A stretch of DNA of 51,989 nucleotides from Deltaproteobacteria bacterium (lineage in GTDB: Bacteria; Desulfobacterota; Binatia; HRBIN30), in contig JACQEN010000017.1 of assembly GCA_016200585.1 (NCBI GenBank), positions 1-51,989 on the forward strand, given 5' to 3'. Made by a program: the position numbers and the translations under genes. This document shows, piece after piece, positions 1 to 10,732 of the stretch. A model generated the notes under the pieces. The model saw only the letters and a program-made list of their open reading frames with translations. It did not search any database and had not been told where the DNA came from. Each line of letters opens with the position of its first letter. The stretch's first letter is position 1.

Positions 1-1
1 C

Positions 2-349
2 TTCACCGGCGTCATCAGCCAACACCCGGAAGTGCGGCGGGTCATTCTCTATTTGATTTTTGCCAGCGACGGGCGACCCGAGCTGCGGGCGCGCTTGCAA
101 CAGCTCTATCGCAGCATGCGTCGCTTGTTTATGGAGGGTCTCAAGGACGTGGTTGCCGACCGGCAACAGCGACAGCAGTTGGCGACACTGGTGGTGGCCG
201 CACTCGACGGCATCTTCCTGCAATGGCTTGTCGATCCCGACGCCATCGATCTGAAGGCCTTGCACGAACAAGTGCAACGCTTGACGGTCCTGGTGACAAC
301 TTCGGTCCGATCGCTCGCTCGCAAGCCGCGACGCCGGACCCGAGGGTAA
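2..349 (+). CDS. TetR-family regulator, C-terminal part (5' end outside window)
   Basis: The reading frame is open from base 2, so this is the 3' end of a gene that begins upstream; the GTG at 32 given by the ORF track is probably internal. About 115 residues are visible. They resemble the ligand-binding C-terminal half of YsiA/AcrR-type TetR regulators: the segment DGIFLQWLVDPDAIDL matches the usual end of this fold (a helix followed by 'LDG..LQWL.DP'). The DNA-binding HTH is not in the window, so the call rests on the C-terminal pattern only. It ends one base before the UbiB-like gene, so the two are probably co-transcribed, and the regulator may control that gene or an upstream lipid gene. 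The basic tail (RKPRRRTRG) is ordinary. Confidence 0.7.
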   Translation, partial: FTGVISQHPEVRRVILYLIFASDGRPELRARLQQLYRSMRRLFMEGLKDVVADRQQRQQLATLVVAALDGIFLQWLVDPDAIDLKALHEQVQRLTVLVTTSVRSLARKPRRRTRG

Positions 350-350
350 G

Positions 351-1700
351 ATGGCCGCGGCCCAGGCCGGGAGCGAAGCAATGCAACGTGCGACTCCGCC
401 GGCACGCCGGGCTCGGCCATTGCAATCGCGACAGCGCTTCGTTCCGGTGGCGCGCATGGTGGCGCGAATTTACGCCGGGTACAAAGGCATCCAACTGCTT
501 GGCCGAGCGCTCGGCGAGGATCGCGTCGATTGGATGTACCATCGCCAGCACCGTATGGCGGCAGAAGCCATCTACGAGACGGCGACACAGCTGGAGGGCC
601 TGCTGATCAAGGCCTGTCAATTTCTTGGAACGCGAGCCGACATCCTACCGGACGAGTTCATCGAGGTATTGTCGCGTCTGCAGGACCGGGTTCCGGCGCG
701 CCCCTTCTCGGAGCTTGCTGCCCATGTCGAAGATCAATTGCGACGTCCGATCGCCGCTGTCTTCGCCGAGATCGACCCCCATCCCGTCGCTTCAGCGTCG
801 CTGGCCCAGGTACATCGCGCCGTCCTGCACAACGGTCAGGAAGTTGCGGTCAAAGTCCAATACCCGGAAATCGCCGCGCTCGTCGACGTCGATCTGCAGA
901 ATCTGGGCTTCTTGATCAATCTTCTGGCGCGCGTCGAGCACAGCTTCGACCTGCGCTTGGTGCTGCGCGAGATCAAGCGCTACGTGCCGCTCGAGCTTGA
1001 TTTTCAAAACGAGGCGCAGAACGCCGAACGGATCCGCGCCAACTTGCGCCACCGCGGCGACGTCGTCATCCCGCAGATCGTGCACGAGCTGACCACATCG
1101 AAGCTGCTGGTGATGGAGTATCTGCCCGGAATCCGCGTCACCGACGTCGATCGCCTCTCTGCCGCGGGCATCGATAAACACGCCGTGGCCCAAACGCTCA
1201 CGGAGATCTTCTGCCACCAGATCCTCGTCGACGGCTTCTTTCACGCCGATCCGCATCCGGGAAACATTTTGGTACGTCCCGGCCCACAGCTGGTGTTGCT
1301 CGACTTCGGTTTGGCGAAGGACTTCCCAGCTGGCTTTCGGCAAGGCGTCACCAAGCTGGCGGCAGCGATCCTGATGCAAGATCGCAGCACGATTGCGCAG
1401 GCGTTTCGCGATCTCGGCTTCCAAACCAAAAACCCCGACGTGGATACGTTGGTGGCGCTCGGCGATGCGTTTCTCGGTCAGGTGGTGCGCAGCGGCAAGG
1501 CGTACGCTGACGAAGCGCTGATCGAACAATTCAGCAAGGACTTGTCGCAGGCCTTGCGCGCCAACCCGCTGGTGGAGGCGCCGTCGGATATCCTTCTTGT
1601 GGTACGCGTCATGGGTCTGCTTTCCGGCATCGGCAAGCAGCTCGACTCACGCGTCGATCCGCTCGGGTTGATGCTGCCGTTCTTGCAGGCAGGCGGGTAG
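351..1700 (+). CDS. ABC1/UbiB (AarF/ADCK) family kinase-like protein
   Basis: A 449-residue atypical kinase-fold protein of the UbiB/COQ8 family, which in known members supports isoprenoid-quinone biosynthesis or lipid handling at the membrane. Visible family landmarks are the KxGQ-region helix at about residue 87 (here KACQ, with Cys for the usual Gly), the Ala-rich nucleotide loop (ASASLAQVH, about 148-156), the VAIK-like lysine (AVKV, about 166-169), the catalytic-type loop HADPHPGNIL and the metal-binding DFG (LLDFGLAK). The C-terminal hydrophobic helices seen in true UbiB are not evident, so it may be the soluble AarF-like type. Start ATG lies one base after the TetR stop, suggesting one operon. 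A long nested inverted repeat follows the stop. The general family is certain, the substrate unknown. Confidence 0.9.
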   Translation: MAAAQAGSEAMQRATPPARRARPLQSRQRFVPVARMVARIYAGYKGIQLLGRALGEDRVDWMYHRQHRMAAEAIYETATQLEGLLIKACQFLGTRADILPDEFIEVLSRLQDRVPARPFSELAAHVEDQLRRPIAAVFAEIDPHPVASASLAQVHRAVLHNGQEVAVKVQYPEIAALVDVDLQNLGFLINLLARVEHSFDLRLVLREIKRYVPLELDFQNEAQNAERIRANLRHRGDVVIPQIVHELTTSKLLVMEYLPGIRVTDVDRLSAAGIDKHAVAQTLTEIFCHQILVDGFFHADPHPGNILVRPGPQLVLLDFGLAKDFPAGFRQGVTKLAAAILMQDRSTIAQAFRDLGFQTKNPDVDTLVALGDAFLGQVVRSGKAYADEALIEQFSKDLSQALRANPLVEAPSDILLVVRVMGLLSGIGKQLDSRVDPLGLMLPFLQAGG

Positions 1701-1704
1701 TCGT

Positions 1705-1757
1705 CCGTTGTCTGTGATCTGTGGTCGGTAGTCAGGAGTCCTGACGACAGACAACGG
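1705..1757. terminator. Nested inverted repeat between convergent genes
   Basis: CCGTTGTCTGT (1705-1715) pairs perfectly with ACAGACAACGG (1747-1757), and inside the loop GTCAGGAGTCCTGAC (1731-1745) is itself a perfect 7-bp-arm palindrome. It sits between the convergent ends of the UbiB-like and DUF2333 genes. It could act as a bidirectional terminator, although no T-tract follows, or it may be one of the dispersed intergenic repeats of this genome. Confidence 0.55.
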
Positions 1758-1765
1758 GCGACCGC

Positions 1766-2695
1766 CTACTGCCCACCGCCGCGCTGCAGCTCTTCGCGAA
1801 TCGAGTACATCTTCTGCCGCGCTTCGTTGACGTAGGCATCGAGGTTGTGACGATGGTTGGCGAAGATGCCGTCGGGATTGCCGTTGAAGACGATGAGCGG
1901 CTTCAGCACCGCGGCTTTGCCGAGTGCCTCGGCAACCTCGTTGAGTAGATCTTGGATGACCTGGCGATCGCGGAATTCTTCTTGGTACTCGTGAGCGATG
2001 GCGCGCGTCAGATGATGAATCGCGTGCGCTACGCCTTGAGCGAAGTAGAAGTCGTCATCGGTTTCGAAGAAGCTGTCGGTGGTTCGGTACAAGCGCGCGT
2101 GCGCGTCGCCCAGCATGTCGCTCCACGACTGGAATAGGCGGATGAGCTCGATGTTGCGGCGGTTGATCGGGCGTGACTTCGGCGGGTTGGTTGCCAGGCC
2201 GTCGATGTAGGCTTGCAAGTGGCGCACGCCTTCGCGGAACTTGCTTTCGGCCGACGGCAGCCACAGCTTGTGCGCGTCGTTGCGAAAGTCGGTGTCGGCT
2301 TCCACGAGATTGGCATCGAACTCGTTGCTCGACACCTTGGTCAGGTGATCTTTGAGAACGCGCACACTTTCGCGCACGGCTTGCAGAATTCCGAGCTGTC
2401 GGTTGGAGTTGTTGTCGGCCCACAGTGTCGGACCCCAGAGAAACAGGTCGTTCGGTCGCCAGCCGGTGACGCTGTTGAGCTCATGCTCCATGAGAGCTTT
2501 CACCGTACTGGCATAGGCTTCACCGCCCACCAGCTTGGCGTCGGCCGGATACGCCTTGTCGACGTCGAAAGGCAGGACGTTGTGACGCTTCTGTCCGAAG
2601 TGCAGGACGATGGGGATGCCCGAGATGATCAGGACAACGAGAGCTACGATTGCCCTTAGAAAACTGCTGCCGCGCTGGTTGGAAGTAGATGCCAT
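1766..2695 (-). CDS. DUF2333 family membrane-anchored protein
   Basis: A 309-residue protein with one N-terminal membrane segment (about residues 14-31, FLRAIVALVVLIISGIPIVL) and a large, probably periplasmic, alpha-helical domain. The pattern 'GWRPNDLFLWGPTLWADN', the run ESVRVLKDHLTKV, the 'LWLPSAESKFREGVRHLQ' stretch and the later 'WSDMLGDAHARL' all match my memory of DUF2333 proteins of Gram-negative bacteria, whose function is unknown. Length agrees with that family (about 300-350 residues). The start is ATG at 2695, with an AGG about six bases upstream. It stands alone, divergent from the CSLREA gene. No catalytic motif is visible, so I assign no activity. Confidence 0.75.
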   Translation of the reverse strand: MASTSNQRGSSFLRAIVALVVLIISGIPIVLHFGQKRHNVLPFDVDKAYPADAKLVGGEAYASTVKALMEHELNSVTGWRPNDLFLWGPTLWADNNSNRQLGILQAVRESVRVLKDHLTKVSSNEFDANLVEADTDFRNDAHKLWLPSAESKFREGVRHLQAYIDGLATNPPKSRPINRRNIELIRLFQSWSDMLGDAHARLYRTTDSFFETDDDFYFAQGVAHAIHHLTRAIAHEYQEEFRDRQVIQDLLNEVAEALGKAAVLKPLIVFNGNPDGIFANHRHNLDAYVNEARQKMYSIREELQRGGGQ

Positions 2696-2843
2696 GCGAC
2701 CTGCCTACTCAACGCCGTCGCCGCCTGCAAGCAGCTGCGTGAGGGACGACCAGCGTCTCTTGCATCCGCGGGGCGAAGATCGTAGGAGCAATCGCGGCGA
2801 GGGGCTCATAGTCGCCACGTTCAATTCGTTCGGGAGGGGCAAC

Positions 2844-4211
2844 ATGAAATCTAGAAGAACGTTCTGTCTCGGCCGAGGTTCGCGCCGGGCGGCGCTGGCA
2901 TTGGGCGCGGCGCTGCTGAGTTGGGCTGGGCTCGCATCTACCGCAGGTGCGGCGACCTTTGCCGACAACAGCGGGAGCGATGTCTCCGACGCAATGCCAG
3001 GTGACGGTGTGTGCTCAACGATGGCGGGGGTATGCACGCTTCGCGCGGCTGTTGAAGAAGCCAACGCCTTGAGCGGCGCAGACGTGATCACGGTACCATC
3101 CGGCATGGTCCATATCAGTCAAGGTGAGATCGCCGTTGCAAGCAACGTCACCGTGAACGGCGCGGGATCGAGCAAGTCCATCGTCGATGCCGGTTACAGT
3201 AGCCGCATCTTCAACGTTACCGGAGCCGTGCTGAACATCTCCGGCCTGCGTCTGCAGCGTGGCATGGTCGTCGACGATTGCGGCGGCGCTCTCTACGTCG
3301 ACTCCACCTCGACGCTGGTTGTCAGCGATTCGGTGATTACGCACAGCCGCTGCAAAGCCGAAAGCGTAAGCGTGCAGGGCGCTGGGCTGTGCAACGACGG
3401 TCAAACCACGCTGACCAACGTACGCGTTCGGGGCAACCGTCTCTTCGGAGGCTACTACAACGATGGCGACGGCGGCGGTATCGAAAACAACGGTGATCTG
3501 TCGCTCAACCACACCGAGATAAGCCAAAACCGGATCACCGCCAGCGGCGGCGGTTGGGAACAAGGAGCTGGTCTGTCGAACTACGGCACGTTGAATATCA
3601 ATCATGTCGTGGTTGCCGGCAATCGAATCCGTGCCGGTGTCGGCCCCGCCGGTGACAGTAGTGTCGACGGTGCGGGGATTTACAATGAGGGAACGATCAC
3701 AGGTGGTGACCTGACACTGGAAGGAAACGTAGGCCTTGCCAAAGGCAGTACGTACGCACAAGGGGGCGGGTTGAGCTGCTTCGCATCCCTCTCCTCGGTC
3801 ACCCTCAGCGGAGTGACGGCGACCGGGAACCGGATCATTGCGAAAGGCGACGGTTGGGGGAACGGGGCCGGCATCCACCTCCTTGGTGGTACCGCTGTGC
3901 TGGACCACGTAACCGCGGTCGGCAATCAGGCCATGAGTCGCGGCTTTGCCTATGGCGGCGGCATCGATGTCGAAGATGGTACGCTGACGGTAACGTCGGG
4001 GTTCATCAGTCGGAACATCGCCAAGGGCCTGGCGCGGTCAACCGCCCCCTTCGGCGGAGGGGTTTCGATTGAGTCGGCACTCGAAGTGACTTTGACCGAC
4101 GTCGTGGTCAGCTACAACAAAGCGGTCGGGGACGGTGCTGCCGACGGCGGCATCTCTATCGGCGGTTTACTGACGCTGAACAACGTCGTGCAGGCCAACA
4201 ACACGCCTTGA
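2844..4211 (+). CDS. Secreted CSLREA-domain right-handed beta-helix protein
   Basis: A 455-residue exported protein. The ORF track starts at 2610, but that region overlaps the divergent DUF2333 gene; the ATG at 2844 follows a strong GGGAGGGG ribosome site and opens a signal peptide (basic n-region, then ALALGAALLSWAGLA, cleavage near TAGA-A). The mature start contains GDGVCSTMAGVCTLRAAVEE, the CSLREA-type motif that precedes parallel beta-helix domains in many environmental bacteria. Residues from about 130 on form repeated rungs of about 25-40 residues with 'GGGIENNG', 'GAGLSNYG' and 'GAGIYNEG' turns, as in Pmp-like/pectate-lyase-like surface proteins. No C-terminal sorting signal is seen and the chain ends abruptly after LLTLNNVVQANNTP, without the usual CDIGAYE ending that the gene at the right edge has. 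It probably is an extracellular adhesin or passenger; the ligand is unknown. Confidence 0.85.
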   Translation: MKSRRTFCLGRGSRRAALALGAALLSWAGLASTAGAATFADNSGSDVSDAMPGDGVCSTMAGVCTLRAAVEEANALSGADVITVPSGMVHISQGEIAVASNVTVNGAGSSKSIVDAGYSSRIFNVTGAVLNISGLRLQRGMVVDDCGGALYVDSTSTLVVSDSVITHSRCKAESVSVQGAGLCNDGQTTLTNVRVRGNRLFGGYYNDGDGGGIENNGDLSLNHTEISQNRITASGGGWEQGAGLSNYGTLNINHVVVAGNRIRAGVGPAGDSSVDGAGIYNEGTITGGDLTLEGNVGLAKGSTYAQGGGLSCFASLSSVTLSGVTATGNRIIAKGDGWGNGAGIHLLGGTAVLDHVTAVGNQAMSRGFAYGGGIDVEDGTLTVTSGFISRNIAKGLARSTAPFGGGVSIESALEVTLTDVVVSYNKAVGDGAADGGISIGGLLTLNNVVQANNTP

Positions 4212-4220
4212 ATGCGGTGC

Positions 4221-4263
4221 GCGGCGGAGGTTGCGAGATTCGTCGGACCGCAATCTCCGCCGC
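4221..4263. terminator. GC-rich hairpin between convergent genes
   Basis: GCGGCGGAGGTTGC (4221-4234) and GCAATCTCCGCCGC (4250-4263) pair at 13 of 14 positions around a 15-base loop. The hairpin lies just after the CSLREA gene and 21 bases before the 3' end of rarA on the other strand. There is no T-tract, so a terminator role is inferred from position only. Confidence 0.45.
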
Positions 4264-4283
4264 TGTACGGCGAGCAAGAATTG

Positions 4284-5633
4284 CTAGCGTGGCTCACGCC
4301 GCCAGCGATTGAGCCGCTCCTTGATGCTGCGTTCGTCGCCCTCTTCCGACGGCTGGTAGTAGCGTCGCTCCTTCAACGTGTCGGGCAGATGCTGCTGTTC
4401 GACGTGGTGTCCTTCGAAGTCATGGGCGTACTTGTAGCCGCTTCCGTACCCCAGGCCTTTCATCAGAGGCGTCGGCGCGTTGCGCAAGTGCAGCGGTACC
4501 GGTAGGGGACCGTGCTCCTTCACGTCGGCAGCGGCTGCAAGCATCGCTTTGTACGATGCATTCGACTTCGGCGCCGACGCCAGATAGGTCGCCGCCTGCG
4601 CCAGCGGGATGCGTCCCTCCGGCATGCCGACGAAATGCAAAGCGTCCTTGGCCGCGACCGCGACCTGCAAGGCGCGCGGGTCGGCGTTGCCGATGTCTTC
4701 GGCGGCGAAGATCACCATGCGGCGTACCACGAACAGCGGATCCTCACCCGCTTCCAGCATGCGCATCATCCAATACACTGCGGCGTCGGGATCGCTGCCG
4801 CGCATGCTTTTGATGAACGCCGAGATGATGTTGTAGTGCTCGTCGCCGCCCTTGTCGTAGAGCAGCGCGCGGTGTTGAGCGGCTTCTTCGACGAGGGGAA
4901 GGTCGATGGCGGTCACTTTGCGGACGGCTGCCAGGTCGGCAGCGCTCTCCAAGGCGTTGAGCCCGAGGCGCGCATCGCCGCGCGCGTAATCCGCCAGGAA
5001 CTGCAGTGCCTCCGGCGCGATGCTCAAGCCGTACTTACCGAGGCCGCGCTCGGGATCTTGTAGGGCACGTTCGAGAAGCTGGGTGATTGCTTCGAGCGGC
5101 AGCGGCTCGAACACCAGCACCGAGGTGCGCGATAGCAACGGCGAGATGACTTCGAACGACGGATTCTCCGTGGTGGCGCCAATCAATGTGACCGTGCCGT
5201 CTTCGACGTACGGCAGGAAGGCGTCTTGCTGCGCTTTATTGAATCGATGGATCTCGTCGACGAATAGAATCGTCTTGCGTCCATGCAGGCGCTGCTGCTC
5301 TTTGGCTTCCTCGATGATCTCGCGCAGCTCGCGCACACCCGACAAAACGGCGGAGAAGTGCACGAAGTTGGCCTGGGTGCGACCGGCTACCAGCAACGCC
5401 AGGGTTGTCTTGCCGCAGCCCGGAGGTCCCCACAGAATCAGGGAATGCAGGCGTTGACCTTCGATCATGTCGCGCAACAAGCGTCCGGGGCCGACCAAGT
5501 GCGCCTGGCCGACGAATTCTTCCAGCGTCTGCGGCCGCATGCGGTCGGCCAACGGCGCTTCGCGGCGTCGCGTTTGTTCGGCTTGGGCGGCGAACAGGTC
5601 GGATTCACCGCGAGCAGGCGAGCGTTTGGCCAT
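4284..5633 (-). CDS. rarA: Replication-associated recombination protein A (AAA+ ATPase)
   Basis: A 449-residue RarA/MgsA (Mgs1/WRNIP1) family ATPase that acts at stalled replication forks with SSB and RecA. The N-terminal DLFAAQ segment, RMRPQTLEEFVGQAHL box, Walker A GPPGCGKT (about 69-76), Walker B with FVDEIHRFN, sensor 1 GATTENPSFE and the 'SPLLSR' arginine region are all present in order. The C-terminal tetramerisation part includes KSMRGSDPDAAVYWMMRML and the family-typical GLGYGSGYKYAHDFEGH. Length is normal for the family. No clear ribosome site precedes ATG 5633, but the conserved N-terminus supports it. It is a single-gene unit between the CSLREA protein and an SDR. Confidence 0.97.
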   Translation of the reverse strand: MAKRSPARGESDLFAAQAEQTRRREAPLADRMRPQTLEEFVGQAHLVGPGRLLRDMIEGQRLHSLILWGPPGCGKTTLALLVAGRTQANFVHFSAVLSGVRELREIIEEAKEQQRLHGRKTILFVDEIHRFNKAQQDAFLPYVEDGTVTLIGATTENPSFEVISPLLSRTSVLVFEPLPLEAITQLLERALQDPERGLGKYGLSIAPEALQFLADYARGDARLGLNALESAADLAAVRKVTAIDLPLVEEAAQHRALLYDKGGDEHYNIISAFIKSMRGSDPDAAVYWMMRMLEAGEDPLFVVRRMVIFAAEDIGNADPRALQVAVAAKDALHFVGMPEGRIPLAQAATYLASAPKSNASYKAMLAAAADVKEHGPLPVPLHLRNAPTPLMKGLGYGSGYKYAHDFEGHHVEQQHLPDTLKERRYYQPSEEGDERSIKERLNRWRREPR

Positions 5634-5652
5634 GCGCCGAAGCTAGCACATT

Positions 5653-5735
5653 GAATTGCAGATTGGAGATTGGTGACTGTAGATTTGCCAGGCGAAAATC
5701 TGCAATCACCAATTCCCAATCGAAAATTCGGAAGC
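5653..5735. repeat. AT-rich dispersed repeat, copy A (with internal hairpin)
   Basis: This stretch between rarA and the SDR gene is much richer in A/T than its surroundings. It contains ATTGGTGACTGTAGATTT (5669-5686) facing AAATCTGCAATCACCAAT (5696-5713), which pair at 16 of 18 positions. Its start, TTGCAGATTGGAGATTG, recurs in inverted orientation at 6518-6550 on the other side of the SDR gene, so it belongs to a dispersed repeat family. Confidence 0.6.
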
Positions 5736-5747
5736 GAGGAGCACCGT

Positions 5748-6503
5748 ATGGACTGTTTCGACCTCACTGGGCGTGTCGCGCTTGTCACCGGCGCTAGCAA
5801 GGGTCTCGGGCGAGTCATCGCCACGGCGCTGGCAAAAGCGGGTGCCGACGTTGCGGTCGCCAGCCGCACGCAGGCCGATCTCGACGTCGTTGCGGCCGAG
5901 TTGCAAGCCAACGGACGTCGCTCCTTCGCGGTTGCCGCCGACGTCACGGACGAGTCGAGCATCGGCTCGATGGTTGAGCAGATTCTGGCTCGCTTCGGCC
6001 GCATCGACATCCTCGTCAACAACGCCGGTATCGGCGACACGCAGGCTGTGGTCGAGATGGATACGGCGCATTGGGACCGCGTCATGAACGTCAACCTGCG
6101 CGGACCCATGCTGTGCTGCAAACACGTCGGTCCGTACATGATCGCCCAGCGCTCCGGCAAAGTGATCAACGTCGGCTCGGTGATGGCGGCGCGCGTGGCG
6201 CGCTACATGACGCCGTACTGTTCGAGCAAGGCGGCCCTCGTGCAGTTCACGCGGACGCTGGCTCTCGAATGGATTCGGCATGGCATTCAAGTCAACGCGC
6301 TCTGTCCGGGTTACTTCCTGACCGATATGAACCAAGAATTCTTCTCGTCGCAGCGCGGTAAGCAATTCATCAAGGCTCTACCCATCGAACGACTGGGCGA
6401 ATCGCGCGAGCTCGAAGGTGCAGCCGTGTTTCTGGCATCGGAAGCGAGCAGCTACGTCACCGGCACGGCGCTGTACGTCGACGGCGGGCACGGGTTGGCC
6501 TGA
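5748..6503 (+). CDS. SDR-family oxidoreductase (gluconate 5-dehydrogenase/FabG-like)
   Basis: A 251-residue classical short-chain dehydrogenase. The ORF track start at 5670 lies in a repeat; ATG 5748 follows a GCGAGGA ribosome site and gives the normal N-terminus (MDCFDLTGRVALVTGASKG). Visible are the cofactor loop TGASKGLG (TGxxxGxG), the NNAG motif (about residue 90), the catalytic Ser in NVGSVMAA, the YxxxK (YCSSK) and the C-terminal YVTGTALYVDGGH. The loop ending in R after the second strand (SRT) suggests NADP(H). The substrate cannot be read from sequence; the closest recalled pattern is gluconate 5-dehydrogenase/3-oxoacyl reductase. The gene is bracketed by two inverted copies of an AT-rich dispersed repeat. 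Confidence 0.9.
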   Translation: MDCFDLTGRVALVTGASKGLGRVIATALAKAGADVAVASRTQADLDVVAAELQANGRRSFAVAADVTDESSIGSMVEQILARFGRIDILVNNAGIGDTQAVVEMDTAHWDRVMNVNLRGPMLCCKHVGPYMIAQRSGKVINVGSVMAARVARYMTPYCSSKAALVQFTRTLALEWIRHGIQVNALCPGYFLTDMNQEFFSSQRGKQFIKALPIERLGESRELEGAAVFLASEASSYVTGTALYVDGGHGLA

Positions 6504-6517
6504 GATTCCTGGCCGGC

Positions 6518-6550
6518 CAATCATCAATCTAAAATCTCCAATCCGCAATC
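6518..6550. repeat. AT-rich dispersed repeat, copy B (inverted relative to copy A)
   Basis: Its reverse complement reads GATTGCGGATTGGAGATTTT and onward, which matches the TTGCAGATTGGAGATTG start of copy A at 5653. The two copies face each other across the SDR gene. It ends 20 bases before the aceE start codon. Confidence 0.55.
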
Positions 6551-6570
6551 AGATCAGGTACAATAAGGGG

Positions 6571-9102
<2,532 letters not shown>

Positions 9103-9114
9103 GGGATTGTCCGG

Positions 9115-9693
9115 TCAATCGATCGGCTGCCAACTTTGAATGAGTGCCGCCGGTGGGTGACGAAAGACGAAGTAGTTGCCGCCGTTGTTGCCGGGCTGTT
9201 CTTGGTCGCGGCGGATCGGGATACCTTTGACGTGACACAGCAGTAGCGCGCCGACGGCGCCGTGCGCGATCACGGCAATCGGCGTGTCGCCGGTTGCAGA
9301 CTCGGCCAGGCCAACGACGGTCTTGACGATACGTGCCTGCGCATCGATGGCCCGTTCCCAACCGCGTACGCTTTCGGCCGGATGGGCAAAGAAGCGATCG
9401 GCCGTTTCCTGAAACTCGTTTGCTTCGAGATAGCCGGTCGACGTGCGATCGTTCTCGCCGAGCTCGGGCACGGTGGTAAACGGCAACCGGCAATGCTCGG
9501 CAAGGATCGAAGCGGCGTCGAAAGCCTTGCGCTCGGTGCTCGAGAAGATAGCGCCGATCTTGGCAACCCACGGTTGAAGCAGCATCGCTTGCGTGCGCGC
9601 CCGGCCGCGTTCGGAAAGCGGCCAGCGCGCTACCGGGATGCGCGGCTCAACAACGACATCGGCGTGGGTGATGAAGTAGATCAGGCGCGGCAT
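9115..9693 (-). CDS. Histidine phosphatase superfamily protein (RHG-variant)
   Basis: A 192-residue phosphoglycerate-mutase-like protein. The N-terminus MPRLIYFITHADVVVEP aligns with the LxLxRHGE catalytic start, but the Arg of RHG is Thr (THA). PLSERGRARTQ matches the following 'LTxxGxxQA' helix, FSSTERKAFDAASIL the second conserved Arg/Ser region (SS.ERK), and VIAHGAVGALLLCH carries the second catalytic His. I recall a subfamily with the same PVARWPLSERGRAR box, so this is probably a genuine branch rather than a damaged gene. It may dephosphorylate a small metabolite. It is convergent with aceE (12-base gap) and lies downstream of the aldo/keto reductase on the same strand. Confidence 0.8.
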   Translation of the reverse strand: MPRLIYFITHADVVVEPRIPVARWPLSERGRARTQAMLLQPWVAKIGAIFSSTERKAFDAASILAEHCRLPFTTVPELGENDRTSTGYLEANEFQETADRFFAHPAESVRGWERAIDAQARIVKTVVGLAESATGDTPIAVIAHGAVGALLLCHVKGIPIRRDQEQPGNNGGNYFVFRHPPAALIQSWQPID

Positions 9694-9732
9694 GGTGTTC
9701 GCCCGGACCGCTGCGGCTCACACCCCGTTGCT

Positions 9733-10614
9733 TCATCCCACCCCTTCCAACACGCCCGGTTCGAAGAGACGCTGCATCTCGAAACGCGCTACGTCAGCTT
9801 CCATCGCAGCGTTCGCCGGCACGCCGGCGGCCTGGTTGGCCGCTTCGAGCGTCGTGCGCAGCAGCGTCGCGTCACTCGAGGTGTTGAGAAAGATGCCCGG
9901 CCGTCCGAGGACAAAATGGACGCCGCGGCGGATTGCCTCGGGGTCGCGCAGCGGCTCGTACCAGCTGAAGCGGCGTTCGGTCGACTCACCCCAACGGCGG
10001 CGGGCAATCGATTTGATGGTCTGCACTGCGACTTGATTTTCGCGGCACGTCGTCATCAGACGTTCGAAGTCGGCGGCGTACTGCGGCAGGGTCAGCATCG
10101 TGTAGTTGAGCGGCAGCAGCACGCTGTCGCAAGCAAAGTGGGCAAGGCTGCGGATGTGCATGGCGGCGACGCGCGTGCCGTGGCCGGTAACGCCGATGAA
10201 GCGTACCAGGCCTTGTTGGCGCGCTTCGATCAGCGCTTCGAGGGCGCCGCCGGGGCCCATCGCGGTGCGCCACTCTTCGTCGTCGACGAGGTTGTGCAGC
10301 TGGATCAAGTCGACCTGGTCGACACCAAGGCGATCGAGCGAGCGGCGGATGCTGTCGCGGGCGCCGGCATAGGTGCGGTCGCCGGTCTTCGTTGCCAGAA
10401 AGAACTGCTTGCGGTGGCGCTTCATCCAAGGTCCGACGCGCAGCTCCGAATCCCCGTACGAGGCAGCCGTGTCGATGTGGTTGATGCCGAACTCGAAGAG
10501 CAGGTCGAGGATCGGATCCGCCTTCTCCTGCTTCATCGCACCCAGCGCGGCGGCGCCGAAGATGACGCGCGAGCTGTGGTGGCCGGTTCGCCCGAATGGA
10601 GCCTTGTCGATCAT
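9733..10614 (-). CDS. Aldo/keto reductase
   Basis: A 293-residue NADPH-dependent aldo/keto reductase of the (alpha/beta)8 barrel type. The catalytic tetrad is readable: Asp in [13 protein letters not shown] (with Tyr in SYG), Lys in ATKTGDR and His in [10 protein letters not shown]. The N-terminal [19 protein letters not shown] is the usual first strand. The start ATG 10614 has GAGGAGA seven bases upstream. The C-terminal region is shorter than in longer AKRs, as in bacterial AKR families that reduce small aldehydes. The substrate is not predictable. A 118-base spacer separates it from the end of the upstream sensor kinase gene, so linkage with that operon is uncertain. Confidence 0.92.
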   Translation of the reverse strand: MIDKAPFGRTGHHSSRVIFGAAALGAMKQEKADPILDLLFEFGINHIDTAASYGDSELRVGPWMKRHRKQFFLATKTGDRTYAGARDSIRRSLDRLGVDQVDLIQLHNLVDDEEWRTAMGPGGALEALIEARQQGLVRFIGVTGHGTRVAAMHIRSLAHFACDSVLLPLNYTMLTLPQYAADFERLMTTCRENQVAVQTIKSIARRRWGESTERRFSWYEPLRDPEAIRRGVHFVLGRPGIFLNTSSDATLLRTTLEAANQAAGVPANAAMEADVARFEMQRLFEPGVLEGVG

Positions 10615-10732
10615 GAGTCGTCTCCTCGACGCCGAGGTTGCTGTTGTACGGGTTCTTCCATTTGAGACAACGCCGCGCCGGGGGAATCAACCAGGAAATC
10701 GGCGTCAAACGCAAGCAGTGCGGCGGCGGCGA

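Noticed and set aside
5670-5747. N-terminal extension of the SDR from the ORF track
   Set aside because: These codons lie in the AT-rich repeat and have no family similarity; a good ribosome site precedes 5748.
9262-10665. 467-residue plus-strand ORF across the histidine phosphatase and aldo/keto reductase
   Set aside because: Antisense to two genes with complete catalytic motifs.
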